Shown piece after piece: positions 1 through 8,070 of a DNA stretch of 58,047 nt. The stretch's first letter is position 1. Each line of letters begins with the position of its first letter. This DNA comes from Phenylobacterium sp. (GTDB lineage Bacteria > Pseudomonadota > Alphaproteobacteria > Caulobacterales > Caulobacteraceae), in the NCBI RefSeq assembly GCF_030698145.1, contig NZ_JAUYNW010000047.1, forward strand, positions 79,618 to 137,664. Direction: 5' to 3'. The translations under genes and the position numbers were made by a program. The notes beneath the pieces are model-generated. The model was not told the origin of the DNA. It made no database searches and saw nothing but the letters and a program-made list of their open reading frames with translations.

Positions 1-925
1 CCGCAGCCGGGATCAGCAGGTAGAAGCGCTTGTCGCGTCCGCCCATCCGGTCGCCCAGCCAGCCGCCGGCCCAGATGCCCAGCACGCCGCCGACCAGGGT
101 GATCGTGCCCAGGAACAGCGAACGGTCCACCAGGCCCATGCCGAGGCTGCGCTCGAAGAAGGACGGCAGCCAGAAGGCGACGCCGTAGCCGCACACCGAC
201 GAGGCCGAGGCCGCCAGCGAGATCAGCCAGAAGCTCGGCTTGCGGAGCAGCAGGCCGATCGCGCCCTTGGGTGGGGCGACGGGTTCGGTCTCGGGGATCG
301 GCGCGCCGGCCTCTAGGTCGGCCAGACCCCGGCGCGGCTCGCGCACCACGAGCCGGAAGATCGGCGCCAGCAGCACGCCCGCGACGCCGACGATGATGAA
401 GGCCGCGCGCCAGTCGATGGTCGCCGCGATCAGCCCGCCGAACAGGATGCCGAGCGCGCTGCCCACGGGAATGCCGAAGGAATAGGCCGCCAGCGCCCGG
501 GCGCGCTGGTCCTTGGGGAAATAGTCGGAGATCAGGGAATAGGCCGGGGCCACGCCGCCCGCCTCGCCCACGCCGACGCCCATGCGGCAGAGGAAGAGGG
601 GCCAGAAACCGCCGGCGAAGCCGCAGAGCGCCGTGAAGCCGCTCCAGATGGTCAGCGCCCCGGTCATGATCCAGGTGCGGCTCCACCGGTCGGCGAGCCA
701 GGCGATCGGGATACCCAGGCCCGTATAGAACAGGGCGAAGGCCAGGCCGCCCATCAGGCCGAGCTGGCTGTCGGTGAGGTTGAGGTCCTTCTTGATGGAG
801 CCGGCCAGGATCCCGAGGATCTGACGGTCCAGGAAGTTGAAGGTGTAGGCGATGATCAACAGCGCCAACACCGCATAGCGGTAGCCGCCGCCCTGCTCCG
901 CCGCTCGCGCGTTCGCCATGGCCAT
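1..925 (-). CDS. MFS transporter, N-terminal part (cut by window edge)
   Basis: Only about 308 residues are present; the gene runs off the left edge. The start at 925 gives MAMANARAAEQGGG, then a first membrane helix containing LALLIIAYTFNFLDRQI, and a classic MFS motif A region GIPIAWLADRWSR after the second helix. Several more hydrophobic segments follow. The FNFLDRQ signature is common in the spinster-like/anion-type MFS carriers that sit beside TonB receptors in Caulobacterales and Sphingomonadales. The gene lies 65 bp downstream of a TonB-dependent receptor on the same strand, so the receptor probably brings a substrate into the periplasm and this carrier moves it across the inner membrane. 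The substrate cannot be read from the sequence. An alternative ATG lies two codons in (919). Confidence 0.88.
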   Translation of the reverse strand, partial: MAMANARAAEQGGGYRYAVLALLIIAYTFNFLDRQILGILAGSIKKDLNLTDSQLGLMGGLAFALFYTGLGIPIAWLADRWSRTWIMTGALTIWSGFTALCGFAGGFWPLFLCRMGVGVGEAGGVAPAYSLISDYFPKDQRARALAAYSFGIPVGSALGILFGGLIAATIDWRAAFIIVGVAGVLLAPIFRLVVREPRRGLADLEAGAPIPETEPVAPPKGAIGLLLRKPSFWLISLAASASSVCGYGVAFWLPSFFERSLGMGLVDRSLFLGTITLVGGVLGIWAGGWLGDRMGGRDKRFYLLIPAA

Positions 926-990
926 GGTCAAGCCCTAACAGGAATCGAAAGGGCGCGAAGCCGAAAGCTCCGCGCCCCCTAAGGAGAAGC

Positions 991-3219
991 CTAGAACTTG
1001 GCTTCCAGCGACAGGGTCACGGTGCGCGGCGGGCCGTAGTAGGCGGTCACCGAGTTGCCGAACAGGACGCCAGCCGATTGCGGGAAGTTGTAGCCGCCCA
1101 CGCGGTAGCGCTCGTCCGACAGGTTCTTGCCGTGCAAGCCGACCGTGTAACGGTCGTCCACCGAGGACCAGACCAGGCTGGCGTTGGTCAGCCAGTAGGC
1201 CTTCTGGTCCAGGGGCGAAGGGATTTCAAACATGTTGAAATCGCTGCGGTAGGCGGCGTTGGGCGAGAAGGTGAGCTTGCCGTGGTCGCCCAGGTCGTGG
1301 ACGTAGGTCAGACCGAAGCTGCCGTTCCATTCCGGGGTGTTCTGGAACACCCGGGCGTTGGAGAAATCGCGCACCACCGGCGGGGCGACGGTGAGGTCGA
1401 GGGCTTTGTATTCGTCGAACTCGGCCTTGATATAGCCCAGCGAGAAGTTGGCGCTGAGGTTGGAGGTGAAGGCCGCGACGCCTTCCAGCTCGAAGCCCGA
1501 CATGTGGCTCTCGCCCACGTTCAGGACCTGGCTGGCGATGGAGGCGCCGACCGGGGTCTGCTGGGTGATCTGCTGGTCCTGGTACTTGCCGTAGAAGACG
1601 GCGCTGGCCAAGGACAGGCGGCGATCGAAGAAGTAGCCCTTCAGACCCGCCTCGTAGGAGTCGACCGTCTCGGGCTCGTAGCCGTTGATCGAGGTCGGCG
1701 TCAGGACGAGGTCGGAGCGCATGTCGAAGCCGCCCGACTTGAAGCCCTGGCTGTAGGAGACATAGCCGGTGAGTTCGGAATTGAACTCGTAGCGCAGCGA
1801 GACGCGCGGAGTGAACTTTTCGAAGTCCTTGGTGTTGCTGTAGTTCGATCGCACCAGGCCCGGAATCGCGGTCGGATTGCCGAACTGCGGGCTGATCAGC
1901 CCGGTGAAGTTCTGCCGATAGACCTGGCCCGTCTTCTCGTCCTTGGTCCAGCGGCCGCCAACGGACAGGGTGAGCGCATCGGTGAGGTCGTAGCTGACGT
2001 CGGCGAAGGCCGACCAGCTCTTGGTGTCGACATGGCCGGCGGTGGCGATGGTCAGGTTGGCCTGGCTCAGCACCGTGTCGAAAGCGCCGGCCGCCGTGGC
2101 GTTCAGGTAGAACAGGCCGGCCACGGCCTGCAGGCGCTCGCCGGTATAGAGCATCTGCAGTTCCTGGCTGAACTGGTGGTCGCTGTAGCGGGCCGGGATG
2201 TCGAGGATCTTGGCGGGCAGCTCATCGAAGTCGATGGGACCCAGGGTCTCGCCGGCGCGGTAGGCGGTGATCGACTTGAAGGTCAGCACGTCGCTGACAT
2301 TCCACTGACCCAGCAACGAGACGCCGCGGGTCTCGACCCGGTTGACGTCGCCGGCGCCGGCGTAGGTGTCGTAGACATCGGACGGCGGGGCGCCGCCGGC
2401 GATGGGAACGCCCGCGGCGCTCAGGGCCTGGGTCTCGCGGTGGCCGTGGCGGGGATTGGACTTGTCCTGGACGATGTCTCCCGACAGGCGGAAGAACAGG
2501 TTCTCTGTCGGCTCCCACTCGGCCGTGGCGCGCGCGGCCCCGACGTCCTTGTTGTAGTGCTCGGCGCCCGTGTTGAGGTTGGAGCCATAGCCGTCGCGGT
2601 CAAACTTGGCCCAGGTCAGACCAAGGCCCAGGGTGTCGCTGACCTTGCCCTTGGCGGAGGCCACGAAGTCGCGCTGGCCGTAGGAGCCGAACGCGCCCTT
2701 GAACTTCATCTCCGGCTCGCCCTGGATCTTGGCGGTCACGTACTTGATCGCGCCGCCGATGGTGTTGCGGCCGTAGAGGGTGCCCTGGGGTCCGCGCAGC
2801 ACTTCGATGCGCTCGATGTCGAACACGTCCAGCACGGCGGCCTGCGGCCGGGCGACATAGACGTCGTCGATATAGAGGCCAACGCCCGGTTCGAAGCCCC
2901 ACAGCGGATCCTGCTGGCCAACGCCGCGGATGAACGAGATCAGGGTCGAGTTGGAGCCCCGCGCCACCTGGACGGTGAGGTTGGGGGTGGTCTGCTGCAT
3001 CACGGTCAGGTCGACCGCGCCGGTGCGTTCCAGCCGTTCGGCTGTGACGGCGGTGACGGCGACCGGCACGTCCTTGAGGTTCTCGTCGCGACGACGCGCG
3101 GTCACCACCAGTTCCTCGACGGACACGCCGTCGGCGTCGGGCGCCTGGGCGAGCGCCATCGTCGCCATGCCCGACCACGCCGCGCCCGCCAGGAGCGCCG
3201 CCTTCATCATGTAGTGCAT
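991..3219 (-). CDS. TonB-dependent receptor
   Basis: A 742-residue outer-membrane receptor. A start at 3219 (MHYMMKAALLAG) gives a clean Sec signal peptide ending near ALAQA and has GGGAGAGAC just upstream; an earlier in-frame start at 3261 would add 14 residues with no signal character. After cleavage comes a TonB box, VEELVVTARRR, then a plug domain (LRGPQGTLYGRNTIGGAI region) and a long beta-barrel ending in the usual terminal phenylalanine (SLEAKF). It imports a large or scarce ligand using TonB energy; the NTIGGAIKYVT stretch suits the broad group once labelled ferric siderophore/sugar receptors, but the ligand is not known. It is followed by the MFS carrier and preceded by a TetR regulator. 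Confidence 0.95.
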   Translation of the reverse strand: MHYMMKAALLAGAAWSGMATMALAQAPDADGVSVEELVVTARRRDENLKDVPVAVTAVTAERLERTGAVDLTVMQQTTPNLTVQVARGSNSTLISFIRGVGQQDPLWGFEPGVGLYIDDVYVARPQAAVLDVFDIERIEVLRGPQGTLYGRNTIGGAIKYVTAKIQGEPEMKFKGAFGSYGQRDFVASAKGKVSDTLGLGLTWAKFDRDGYGSNLNTGAEHYNKDVGAARATAEWEPTENLFFRLSGDIVQDKSNPRHGHRETQALSAAGVPIAGGAPPSDVYDTYAGAGDVNRVETRGVSLLGQWNVSDVLTFKSITAYRAGETLGPIDFDELPAKILDIPARYSDHQFSQELQMLYTGERLQAVAGLFYLNATAAGAFDTVLSQANLTIATAGHVDTKSWSAFADVSYDLTDALTLSVGGRWTKDEKTGQVYRQNFTGLISPQFGNPTAIPGLVRSNYSNTKDFEKFTPRVSLRYEFNSELTGYVSYSQGFKSGGFDMRSDLVLTPTSINGYEPETVDSYEAGLKGYFFDRRLSLASAVFYGKYQDQQITQQTPVGASIASQVLNVGESHMSGFELEGVAAFTSNLSANFSLGYIKAEFDEYKALDLTVAPPVVRDFSNARVFQNTPEWNGSFGLTYVHDLGDHGKLTFSPNAAYRSDFNMFEIPSPLDQKAYWLTNASLVWSSVDDRYTVGLHGKNLSDERYRVGGYNFPQSAGVLFGNSVTAYYGPPRTVTLSLEAKF

Positions 3220-3262
3220 CTTGTCTCTCCCAGGCGCGGCCGTTGGACAGCCGGCGATCATT

Positions 3263-3286
3263 GAAATTCATCGGAAGACGAATTTC
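3263..3286. promoter_or_regulatory. Inverted repeat upstream of TonB receptor
   Basis: GAAATTC and GAATTTC form a perfect 7-bp inverted repeat with a 10-bp spacer, 44 bp upstream of the receptor start at 3219. The adjacent TetR gene (3382-4080) makes it a reasonable repressor site, but this is inference from position and symmetry only. Confidence 0.35.
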
Positions 3287-3381
3287 GCGGAGACTGAGAC
3301 TATTCTGGCGTGTGCCGCCAGCCGTCCCGCGACGGTTTTGGTCGTTTTTTAATCAAGTGATGAATTGGCGCCACAGGGACG

Positions 3382-4080
3382 CTAGCCGAGCTTCGGCTTC
3401 CCGACGATCGCTTCGAAGCCGGCGGCGCAGTAGTCGAACAGCCGCGCCCGGACGGCGTCCAGATCGGTCGAGCGGCAGAGCCCTTCCGAGAGTTGGTCAA
3501 TGCGGCCGGTTTCCGACAGGGCCAGCATCATCGACCCGGTGAGGAACTGGTAGCCCCAGTAGAGGTCGGCGAGCTCGGCCCCCGGCATGACCTTCTTCAG
3601 GGTGTCGATGAAGCGGTGAACCACAGGATCGAAGTAGCGGTGCATGGTCTCGCCGCCCCAGGCCGGGGTGTTGTTCACCAGGGCCACCAGGCGGAAATAG
3701 TTCTTCCAGCCGGCCTCGGCGGTGAGGGAACGATCGATCAACGGCCCGATGAAGGCCTCGATCACACCGCTGGCGGTCATGGTCCCTGGATGGGCGGCTT
3801 CGTAGGCGGCCATGGCCTGCAGGCGTTCGGCGTTGAGGATCTCCGCGCGGCGCGCGAAGACTGCGTCGAACAGGTCGCGCTTGGAGCCGAAATAGTAGTG
3901 GATCAGGGCGGTGTCGACACCCGCCTCGGCCGCCACTTGGCGGGTGGTGACGCCGTAGAAGCCGTGGCCCGCGAACAGCAACTCGGCGGCGTCGAGGATC
4001 GCCCCGCGCAGGTCGGGCCCCTCCCCCTTCCGACGTCGGCCACGCGGGGCCGCGACGGGGCGCTGCGCCTGTGCGGTCAT
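3382..4080 (-). CDS. TetR/AcrR family transcriptional regulator
   Basis: A 232-residue repressor-type protein. The N-terminal helix-turn-helix is clear: AILDAAELLFAGHGFYGVTT, then RQVAAEAGVDTALIHYYFGSK at about residues 27-70, the standard TetR pattern. The C-terminal part resembles the TetR_C domain that includes NYFRLVALVNNTPAW and a helical dimer face. The start ATG at 4080 overlaps the stop of the upstream symporter gene by 4 bp (ATGA), so the two are translationally coupled. The downstream TonB receptor lies 162 bp away behind an inverted repeat. Likely controls the symporter, the receptor and the MFS gene; the effector is unknown. Confidence 0.92.
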   Translation of the reverse strand: MTAQAQRPVAAPRGRRRKGEGPDLRGAILDAAELLFAGHGFYGVTTRQVAAEAGVDTALIHYYFGSKRDLFDAVFARRAEILNAERLQAMAAYEAAHPGTMTASGVIEAFIGPLIDRSLTAEAGWKNYFRLVALVNNTPAWGGETMHRYFDPVVHRFIDTLKKVMPGAELADLYWGYQFLTGSMMLALSETGRIDQLSEGLCRSTDLDAVRARLFDYCAAGFEAIVGKPKLG

Positions 4081-5333
4081 GCGCCGGGCCGCCTTTCGAC
4101 GAGGCAGGTGACGGCCACGTCGGCGGTCACATTGCCCACGGTGCGGAAGATGTCGGGGATGGTCTCCACCGCCAGCAGGATCGGCAGCAGCTCCAGCGGC
4201 ACGCCCATGATCAGGCAGATCGGGCCGGTGGTGGTGAAGAAGGTGATCTGGCCGGGCAGGCCCACCGAAGCCAGGCTGATCACCGCGGCCACCCCGACGC
4301 CGGCGATCAGAAGGGCCGCGGTCAGGTCGACGCCATAGACATGAGCGCAGTAGATCGCCACGCCCAGATTGGCCGCCGGGCTGGTGATGCGGAACAGCGA
4401 GACCGCCAGCGGCAGGACCATGCCCCTCACCCGCTCGGTCGTGCCGAGCTGGGCGGCGCCGGCGATCATCGCCGGAAGCGAGGCGATGGACGATTGCGTG
4501 GAGAAGGCCACCACCTGGGCCGGCGCCACCGCCCGGGCGAAGGCGAACAGCGGGACGCGGGCGGCCAGCGCGATCAGGTAGGCCAGCAGAGTGACGGCGA
4601 TGCAGACGCCCGACAGCAGCAGGATGTAGTGCCCGAGCGCGCCGGCCGCGCCGAAGCCCGCCTTGGCGCCGACGATGAAGGCCAGGGCCAGGACGCCGAT
4701 GGGGGCGACCCAGAGCACCCACTGGACCAGCACCAGCATGACATCCATCACCGCCTGGAAGAAGGCCAGCAGGCTGGTCTGGAGGTCGCCCCGAATCCGG
4801 GTGGCGGCCAGGCCGAACAGCAGGGCGAACACGACCAGTGGGGCCATCTGGGCGTTGGCGGCGGCCTCCACGGGATTGGTCGGCACGAAGGCGCGCAGCC
4901 AGGCGCCCATGGTCGGGAATTCCGGAACCGTCTCGGCCGAGGCCCCGGCGGCGGCGCGCAGGCCGGCCACGGCCTCGACGGGCGCGGGCCAGGCGGCGAG
5001 CACGGCGCTGAGCGCCAGGGCGCAGAAGGTCGCTGAAGCGACCAGCAGCAGGCCGAAGATCGCCAGCGCCTTGGCCGCCGTCCCGCCGGCCGCCGCGGTG
5101 CCGGCCGCCGATGCTGTGCCCACCACCAGCAGCGAGAAGACCAGCGGCACGATGGTCATACGCAGGGCGTCCAGCCAGATGCCGCCCACGGGCTCGGCCA
5201 CCGCCAGGATGTTATCCAGGAACCAGGCGTCGACCAGAGCCGCGCCCAGGATCAGGCCGACCACCAGGCTGGCGAGGATTCGCAGGGTCGACTGACCGGC
5301 GGCGGCGCGGAGCCTAGAGGCGAAGGAGGTCAT
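4077..5333 (-). CDS. Dicarboxylate/amino acid:cation symporter (DAACS family)
   Basis: A 418-residue inner-membrane carrier. Family features visible are an N-terminal helix (TLRILASLVVGLILGAAL), the LRMTIVPLVFSLLV segment, the re-entrant loop serine-rich motif in the form AFSTQSSIASLPAMI (SSSSAATLP in the best-known members), and a second half with TSPAANLGVAIY and PGQITFFTTTGP. Members take up C4-dicarboxylates or acidic/neutral amino acids with sodium or protons. The motif differs from canonical DctA and GltP, so the substrate is uncertain. It overlaps the TetR gene downstream and probably heads a small operon. Confidence 0.9.
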   Translation of the reverse strand: MTSFASRLRAAAGQSTLRILASLVVGLILGAALVDAWFLDNILAVAEPVGGIWLDALRMTIVPLVFSLLVVGTASAAGTAAAGGTAAKALAIFGLLLVASATFCALALSAVLAAWPAPVEAVAGLRAAAGASAETVPEFPTMGAWLRAFVPTNPVEAAANAQMAPLVVFALLFGLAATRIRGDLQTSLLAFFQAVMDVMLVLVQWVLWVAPIGVLALAFIVGAKAGFGAAGALGHYILLLSGVCIAVTLLAYLIALAARVPLFAFARAVAPAQVVAFSTQSSIASLPAMIAGAAQLGTTERVRGMVLPLAVSLFRITSPAANLGVAIYCAHVYGVDLTAALLIAGVGVAAVISLASVGLPGQITFFTTTGPICLIMGVPLELLPILLAVETIPDIFRTVGNVTADVAVTCLVERRPGA

Positions 5334-5342
5334 TTCGCGAAC

Positions 5343-5481
5343 CTAGAGCGTTCGCGGGCCTTGGAAACCGGTTTTCGTGCGACGGCTTCGGCGCTGCGGC
5401 GCAAGAGCACGAAAGATGGCCTCTCGTCCTTCTCCGGCAAGGGAAGAAGGATCGCGATGACCTGGCTCGACTCGCGAAACC
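5343..5481. repeat. Intergenic palindromic repeats (interspersed-repeat type)
   Basis: This 139-bp gap between the DUF3501 gene and the symporter holds two small dyads: the perfect palindrome AAACCGGTTT at 5365-5374 and a hairpin TCCTTCT...AGAAGGA at 5427-5451 with an 11-base loop. Short hairpins rich in CCTTCTCC/GGAGAAGG are widespread intergenic repeats in alphaproteobacterial genomes and can act as transcript ends. No gene is seen here. Confidence 0.45.
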
Positions 5482-6075
5482 TTAAGCGAAATCCCGGCCC
5501 AGTTCGGCCCGCGTGGCGGGGCTGAGCACCGCCAGGTGCGCATAGGCCTCGTGATCGCAGCCGACCAGGATCGCGAGTGTCGGATCGCGGAAGACAGCGA
5601 CCTGGTCGGAGGTCAGCGGGAAGCGAACGAAGTGGACCGAGGAGGCCTTGCCGTCCTCGCGGGTGCGCTCCACGTCGCCCTCGGGAACACCCGTGACCTT
5701 GTCGGCGCCGATCTGCAGGAAGAACAGGTCCTCCACCCCGCCCAGGCGCGCCAGCAGGGCGGCGCGGCGGACCGGGTCGTCGATCTCGAACATGATGGTC
5801 GCCACCAGTTCAGAACCCTGTGGGATCAATGGGTTATAGGCGGACAGTTCATCCGGAACCTGAGCCGCGCCGCCCTTCTCGGTGAGCAGCATCTCCTGGA
5901 TCTGGAACAGCATGGTCTCGAAGGACTCGAAATAGACCGTGCAGCTGGGGCCGAGCGCGATGCGGCGCAGGCGCTTGGCCGGCAGCAGGGCGGCGCGGCG
6001 CTCGGCGCGGACTTTGGCGAAGTCGGCGTCCGGCATCAGGTCGTCGGGGGTCACCAGGCGGAGATTGATCGGCAT
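5482..6075 (-). CDS. DUF3501 family protein
   Basis: A 197-residue soluble protein of the DUF3501 family, recognised by the N-terminal LRLVTPDDLMPDADFAKVR, the central LGPSCTVYFESFETMLFQIQEML and YNPLIPQGSELVATIMFEI blocks. The start at 6075 (MPINLRLV) has GACGAGGT upstream and leaves 10 bp to the preceding stop; a start at 6099 would overlap it. DUF3501 genes are found with rubrerythrin and a CCG-domain Fe-S protein, exactly as here, which points to an oxidative-stress or electron-transfer role, though the biochemical function of the family is not established. Confidence 0.9.
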   Translation of the reverse strand: MPINLRLVTPDDLMPDADFAKVRAERRAALLPAKRLRRIALGPSCTVYFESFETMLFQIQEMLLTEKGGAAQVPDELSAYNPLIPQGSELVATIMFEIDDPVRRAALLARLGGVEDLFFLQIGADKVTGVPEGDVERTREDGKASSVHFVRFPLTSDQVAVFRDPTLAILVGCDHEAYAHLAVLSPATRAELGRDFA

Positions 6076-6085
6076 GGGGACCTCG

Positions 6086-7441
6086 TCAGAGCGCGCCATA
6101 GGCGCGGGCCAGGATTTCGATGGGATGGGACTGGCGCGGCTGGGCGAGCTCGCTTCCCGTCTCGACGGTCAGCATCTGGCCCAGGTGCTTGCAGGCCAAC
6201 GGGCAGTCGGAACAGAGCTCGGCGCTCGCCTGCTTGGCCACGGCGCGGGCGGCGGGCTTGCCGACCTTCATGGCGACGGGATGGGTGTTCTTCATCACCC
6301 CGAAGGTGCCGCCGTGGCCGGAGCAGCGCTCGACCACCTCCACGCGGGTGTCGGGGATCAGGCGCAGCATCTCGGCCGACTTCTGACCCATGTTCTGGGC
6401 CCGAGCGTGGCAGGCGTGGTGGACGGTGACGCCGCCCTCGACCGGGGACAGGCCAGGCGCCAGGCCGTGGGTCTTGGCGATGTCGACCACATATTCGCTG
6501 ATGTCGCGAGTGGCGGCGGCCAGGCGCAGCACCGCGTGGTTCTGCGGCAGCAGCAGCGGCCATTCGAACTTCATCATCAGGCCGCAGCTGGCGGTCAGGG
6601 CCACCACCTCGTAGCCCTGGTCGATATAGGGGGCGAAGGCCTTGGCGATCCGCTCGGCGCGGCCGGCCACGTCGGCCAGGTCGCCGGCCTCGAGCTGGGG
6701 CATGCCGCAGCATTCCGGATAGAGCAGTTCGGCCTGGACGCCCTGCCGGGCCAGGACGCGGGCGGCGGCGACGGCGGTGTCGGGCTGGTTGTAGTCGACA
6801 AAGCAGGTCGCATAGAGCACCGCCTTGCGCAGGCCGAGCGCCGGGCCCTGGGGGTTCGGCGGCACGGGGACCTTCAGGCGGTCTGTGGCGGTTTTCGAGT
6901 GGTACTGCGGCAGCTCGGCCTCGGCGTCGATCTGGGCGATGGCGTCCAGGAGCTTGCGCAACGGGGTGTTCTTGCGCGCCGTGGCCCAGTTGGCGAGCCC
7001 GGCCAGGGGCTTGGCCAGCTTGCCGTTGCGGTCGGTCTGGCCGAGCTGGTCGCGGACGAACTGGCGTTCGCCGGCCCGGCGCCTGGCGGCGCGGTAGCGC
7101 AGAATCAGGTGGGGGATGTCGATGTCGAACGGGTGCGGCGGGACATAGGGGCACTTGGTGAGGAAGCACATGTCGCAGAGCGTGCAGGCCTCATCGACCT
7201 TGGCGTAGTCGCTCTTGGCCACGCTATCGAGCTCGCCGGTCTTGGACTCGTCGATCAGGTCGAACAGCCGCGGGAAGCTGTCGCACAGATTGAAGCAGCG
7301 GCGGCAGGTGTGACAGACGTCGAACTGCCGCTCCATCTCCTTCTCGACGGCGGCCAGGTCGTAATAGGCCTCGTCCTGCCAGGCGATGGGATGGCGGAAC
7401 GGCGCGTCGAGGCTGCCCTCGCGGGCGGGACTGTCGGCCAC
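6086..7441 (-). CDS. Fe-S oxidoreductase with two CCG domains (GlpC/HdrB-like)
   Basis: A 451-residue redox protein. Two 4Fe-4S ligation motifs lie in the N-terminal third: [11 protein letters not shown] and [12 protein letters not shown], each CxxCxxCxxxC. Two cysteine-rich CCG domains follow, with [14 protein letters not shown] in the first and [11 protein letters not shown] plus [14 protein letters not shown] in the second, as in GlpC and heterodisulfide-reductase subunit B. It should pass electrons between a quinone or soluble donor and a partner. Its neighbours, rubrerythrin upstream and DUF3501 downstream, suggest it feeds electrons to rubrerythrin for peroxide reduction; that link is inferred from conserved clustering. 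Confidence 0.9.
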   Translation of the reverse strand: MADSPAREGSLDAPFRHPIAWQDEAYYDLAAVEKEMERQFDVCHTCRRCFNLCDSFPRLFDLIDESKTGELDSVAKSDYAKVDEACTLCDMCFLTKCPYVPPHPFDIDIPHLILRYRAARRRAGERQFVRDQLGQTDRNGKLAKPLAGLANWATARKNTPLRKLLDAIAQIDAEAELPQYHSKTATDRLKVPVPPNPQGPALGLRKAVLYATCFVDYNQPDTAVAAARVLARQGVQAELLYPECCGMPQLEAGDLADVAGRAERIAKAFAPYIDQGYEVVALTASCGLMMKFEWPLLLPQNHAVLRLAAATRDISEYVVDIAKTHGLAPGLSPVEGGVTVHHACHARAQNMGQKSAEMLRLIPDTRVEVVERCSGHGGTFGVMKNTHPVAMKVGKPAARAVAKQASAELCSDCPLACKHLGQMLTVETGSELAQPRQSHPIEILARAYGAL

Positions 7442-7496
7442 GGATACCTCTGGGTCAGGAAGAAGCAGGCGGCGCCGGCGCGCCGCCCTCCGGGTC

Positions 7497-7916
7497 TCAG
7501 GCGTCCAAGGTTTCCAGGGCGCGTTGGAAGCGGCCGGCGTGGGACTTCTCGGCCTTGGCCAGGGTCTCGAACCAGTCGGCGATCTCGTCGAAGCCCTCGT
7601 CGCGCGCGGTCCGCGCCATGCCCGGATACATGTCGGTATATTCGTGGGTCTCGCCGGCGATGGCGGCCTTCAGGTTATTGCCCGTGGGACCGATCGGCAG
7701 GCCGGTGGCGGGGTCGCCGACCGCTTCCATGAATTCCAGGTGCCCGTGGGCGTGACCGGTCTCGCCCTCGGCCGTGGAGCGGAACACCGCGGCCACGTCG
7801 TTATAGCCTTCCACATCGGCCTTCTGCGCGAAGTAGAGGTAGCGCCGGTTGGCCTGGCTCTCGCCCGCGAAGGCGTCTTTCAGGTTCTGCAGGGTCTTGC
7901 TGGTCGCGAGGCTCAT
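7497..7916 (-). CDS. Rubrerythrin family protein
   Basis: A 139-residue di-iron protein. The start at 7916 ([16 protein letters not shown]) has GGGAGACGACC upstream; an in-frame extension to 8006 reads through the likely promoter and is rejected. The motifs [19 protein letters not shown] and [19 protein letters not shown] carry the Glu and His ligands, and a second half [14 protein letters not shown] with [11 protein letters not shown] completes the four-helix bundle. There is no C-terminal rubredoxin domain, so electrons must come from another protein, plausibly the Fe-S oxidoreductase encoded next. Role: reduction of hydrogen peroxide in the cytoplasm. Confidence 0.93.
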   Translation of the reverse strand: MSLATSKTLQNLKDAFAGESQANRRYLYFAQKADVEGYNDVAAVFRSTAEGETGHAHGHLEFMEAVGDPATGLPIGPTGNNLKAAIAGETHEYTDMYPGMARTARDEGFDEIADWFETLAKAEKSHAGRFQRALETLDA

Positions 7917-8030
7917 GGTCGTCTCCCTTGCCGCGTGGCGCACCTTGAAGGTCTGTGCGCGAATTCGCCGTCGGCGGGAGTATGGACCGACTACGGGATA
8001 GGCCAAATCGATTTAATTTATCGTCCCGAT

Positions 8031-8045
8031 TGATAATCTCTATCG
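8031..8045. promoter_or_regulatory. Possible Fur-like box upstream of rubrerythrin
   Basis: TGATAAT-C-TCTATCG matches 11 of the 14 defined positions of the Fur 7-1-7 dyad TGATAAT-N-ATTATCA. It lies in an AT-rich stretch (8008-8045) about 115 bp upstream of the rubrerythrin start, in an otherwise GC-rich neighbourhood. Rubrerythrin genes are often under iron or peroxide control. The right half is imperfect, so this is a weak call. Confidence 0.3.
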
Positions 8046-8070
8046 TACTTGGCCGGCGCGGGGACGCTCC

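Noticed and set aside
1078..3264. Very long open frame on the plus strand opposite the first TonB receptor
   Set aside because: Composition-driven shadow of a GC-rich gene; no domain, no start context, and the minus frame has a full receptor.
5939..7732. Plus-strand open frame of nearly 600 codons
   Set aside because: Mirror of the Fe-S oxidoreductase gene; Gly/Ala/Arg-rich sequence without any family likeness.
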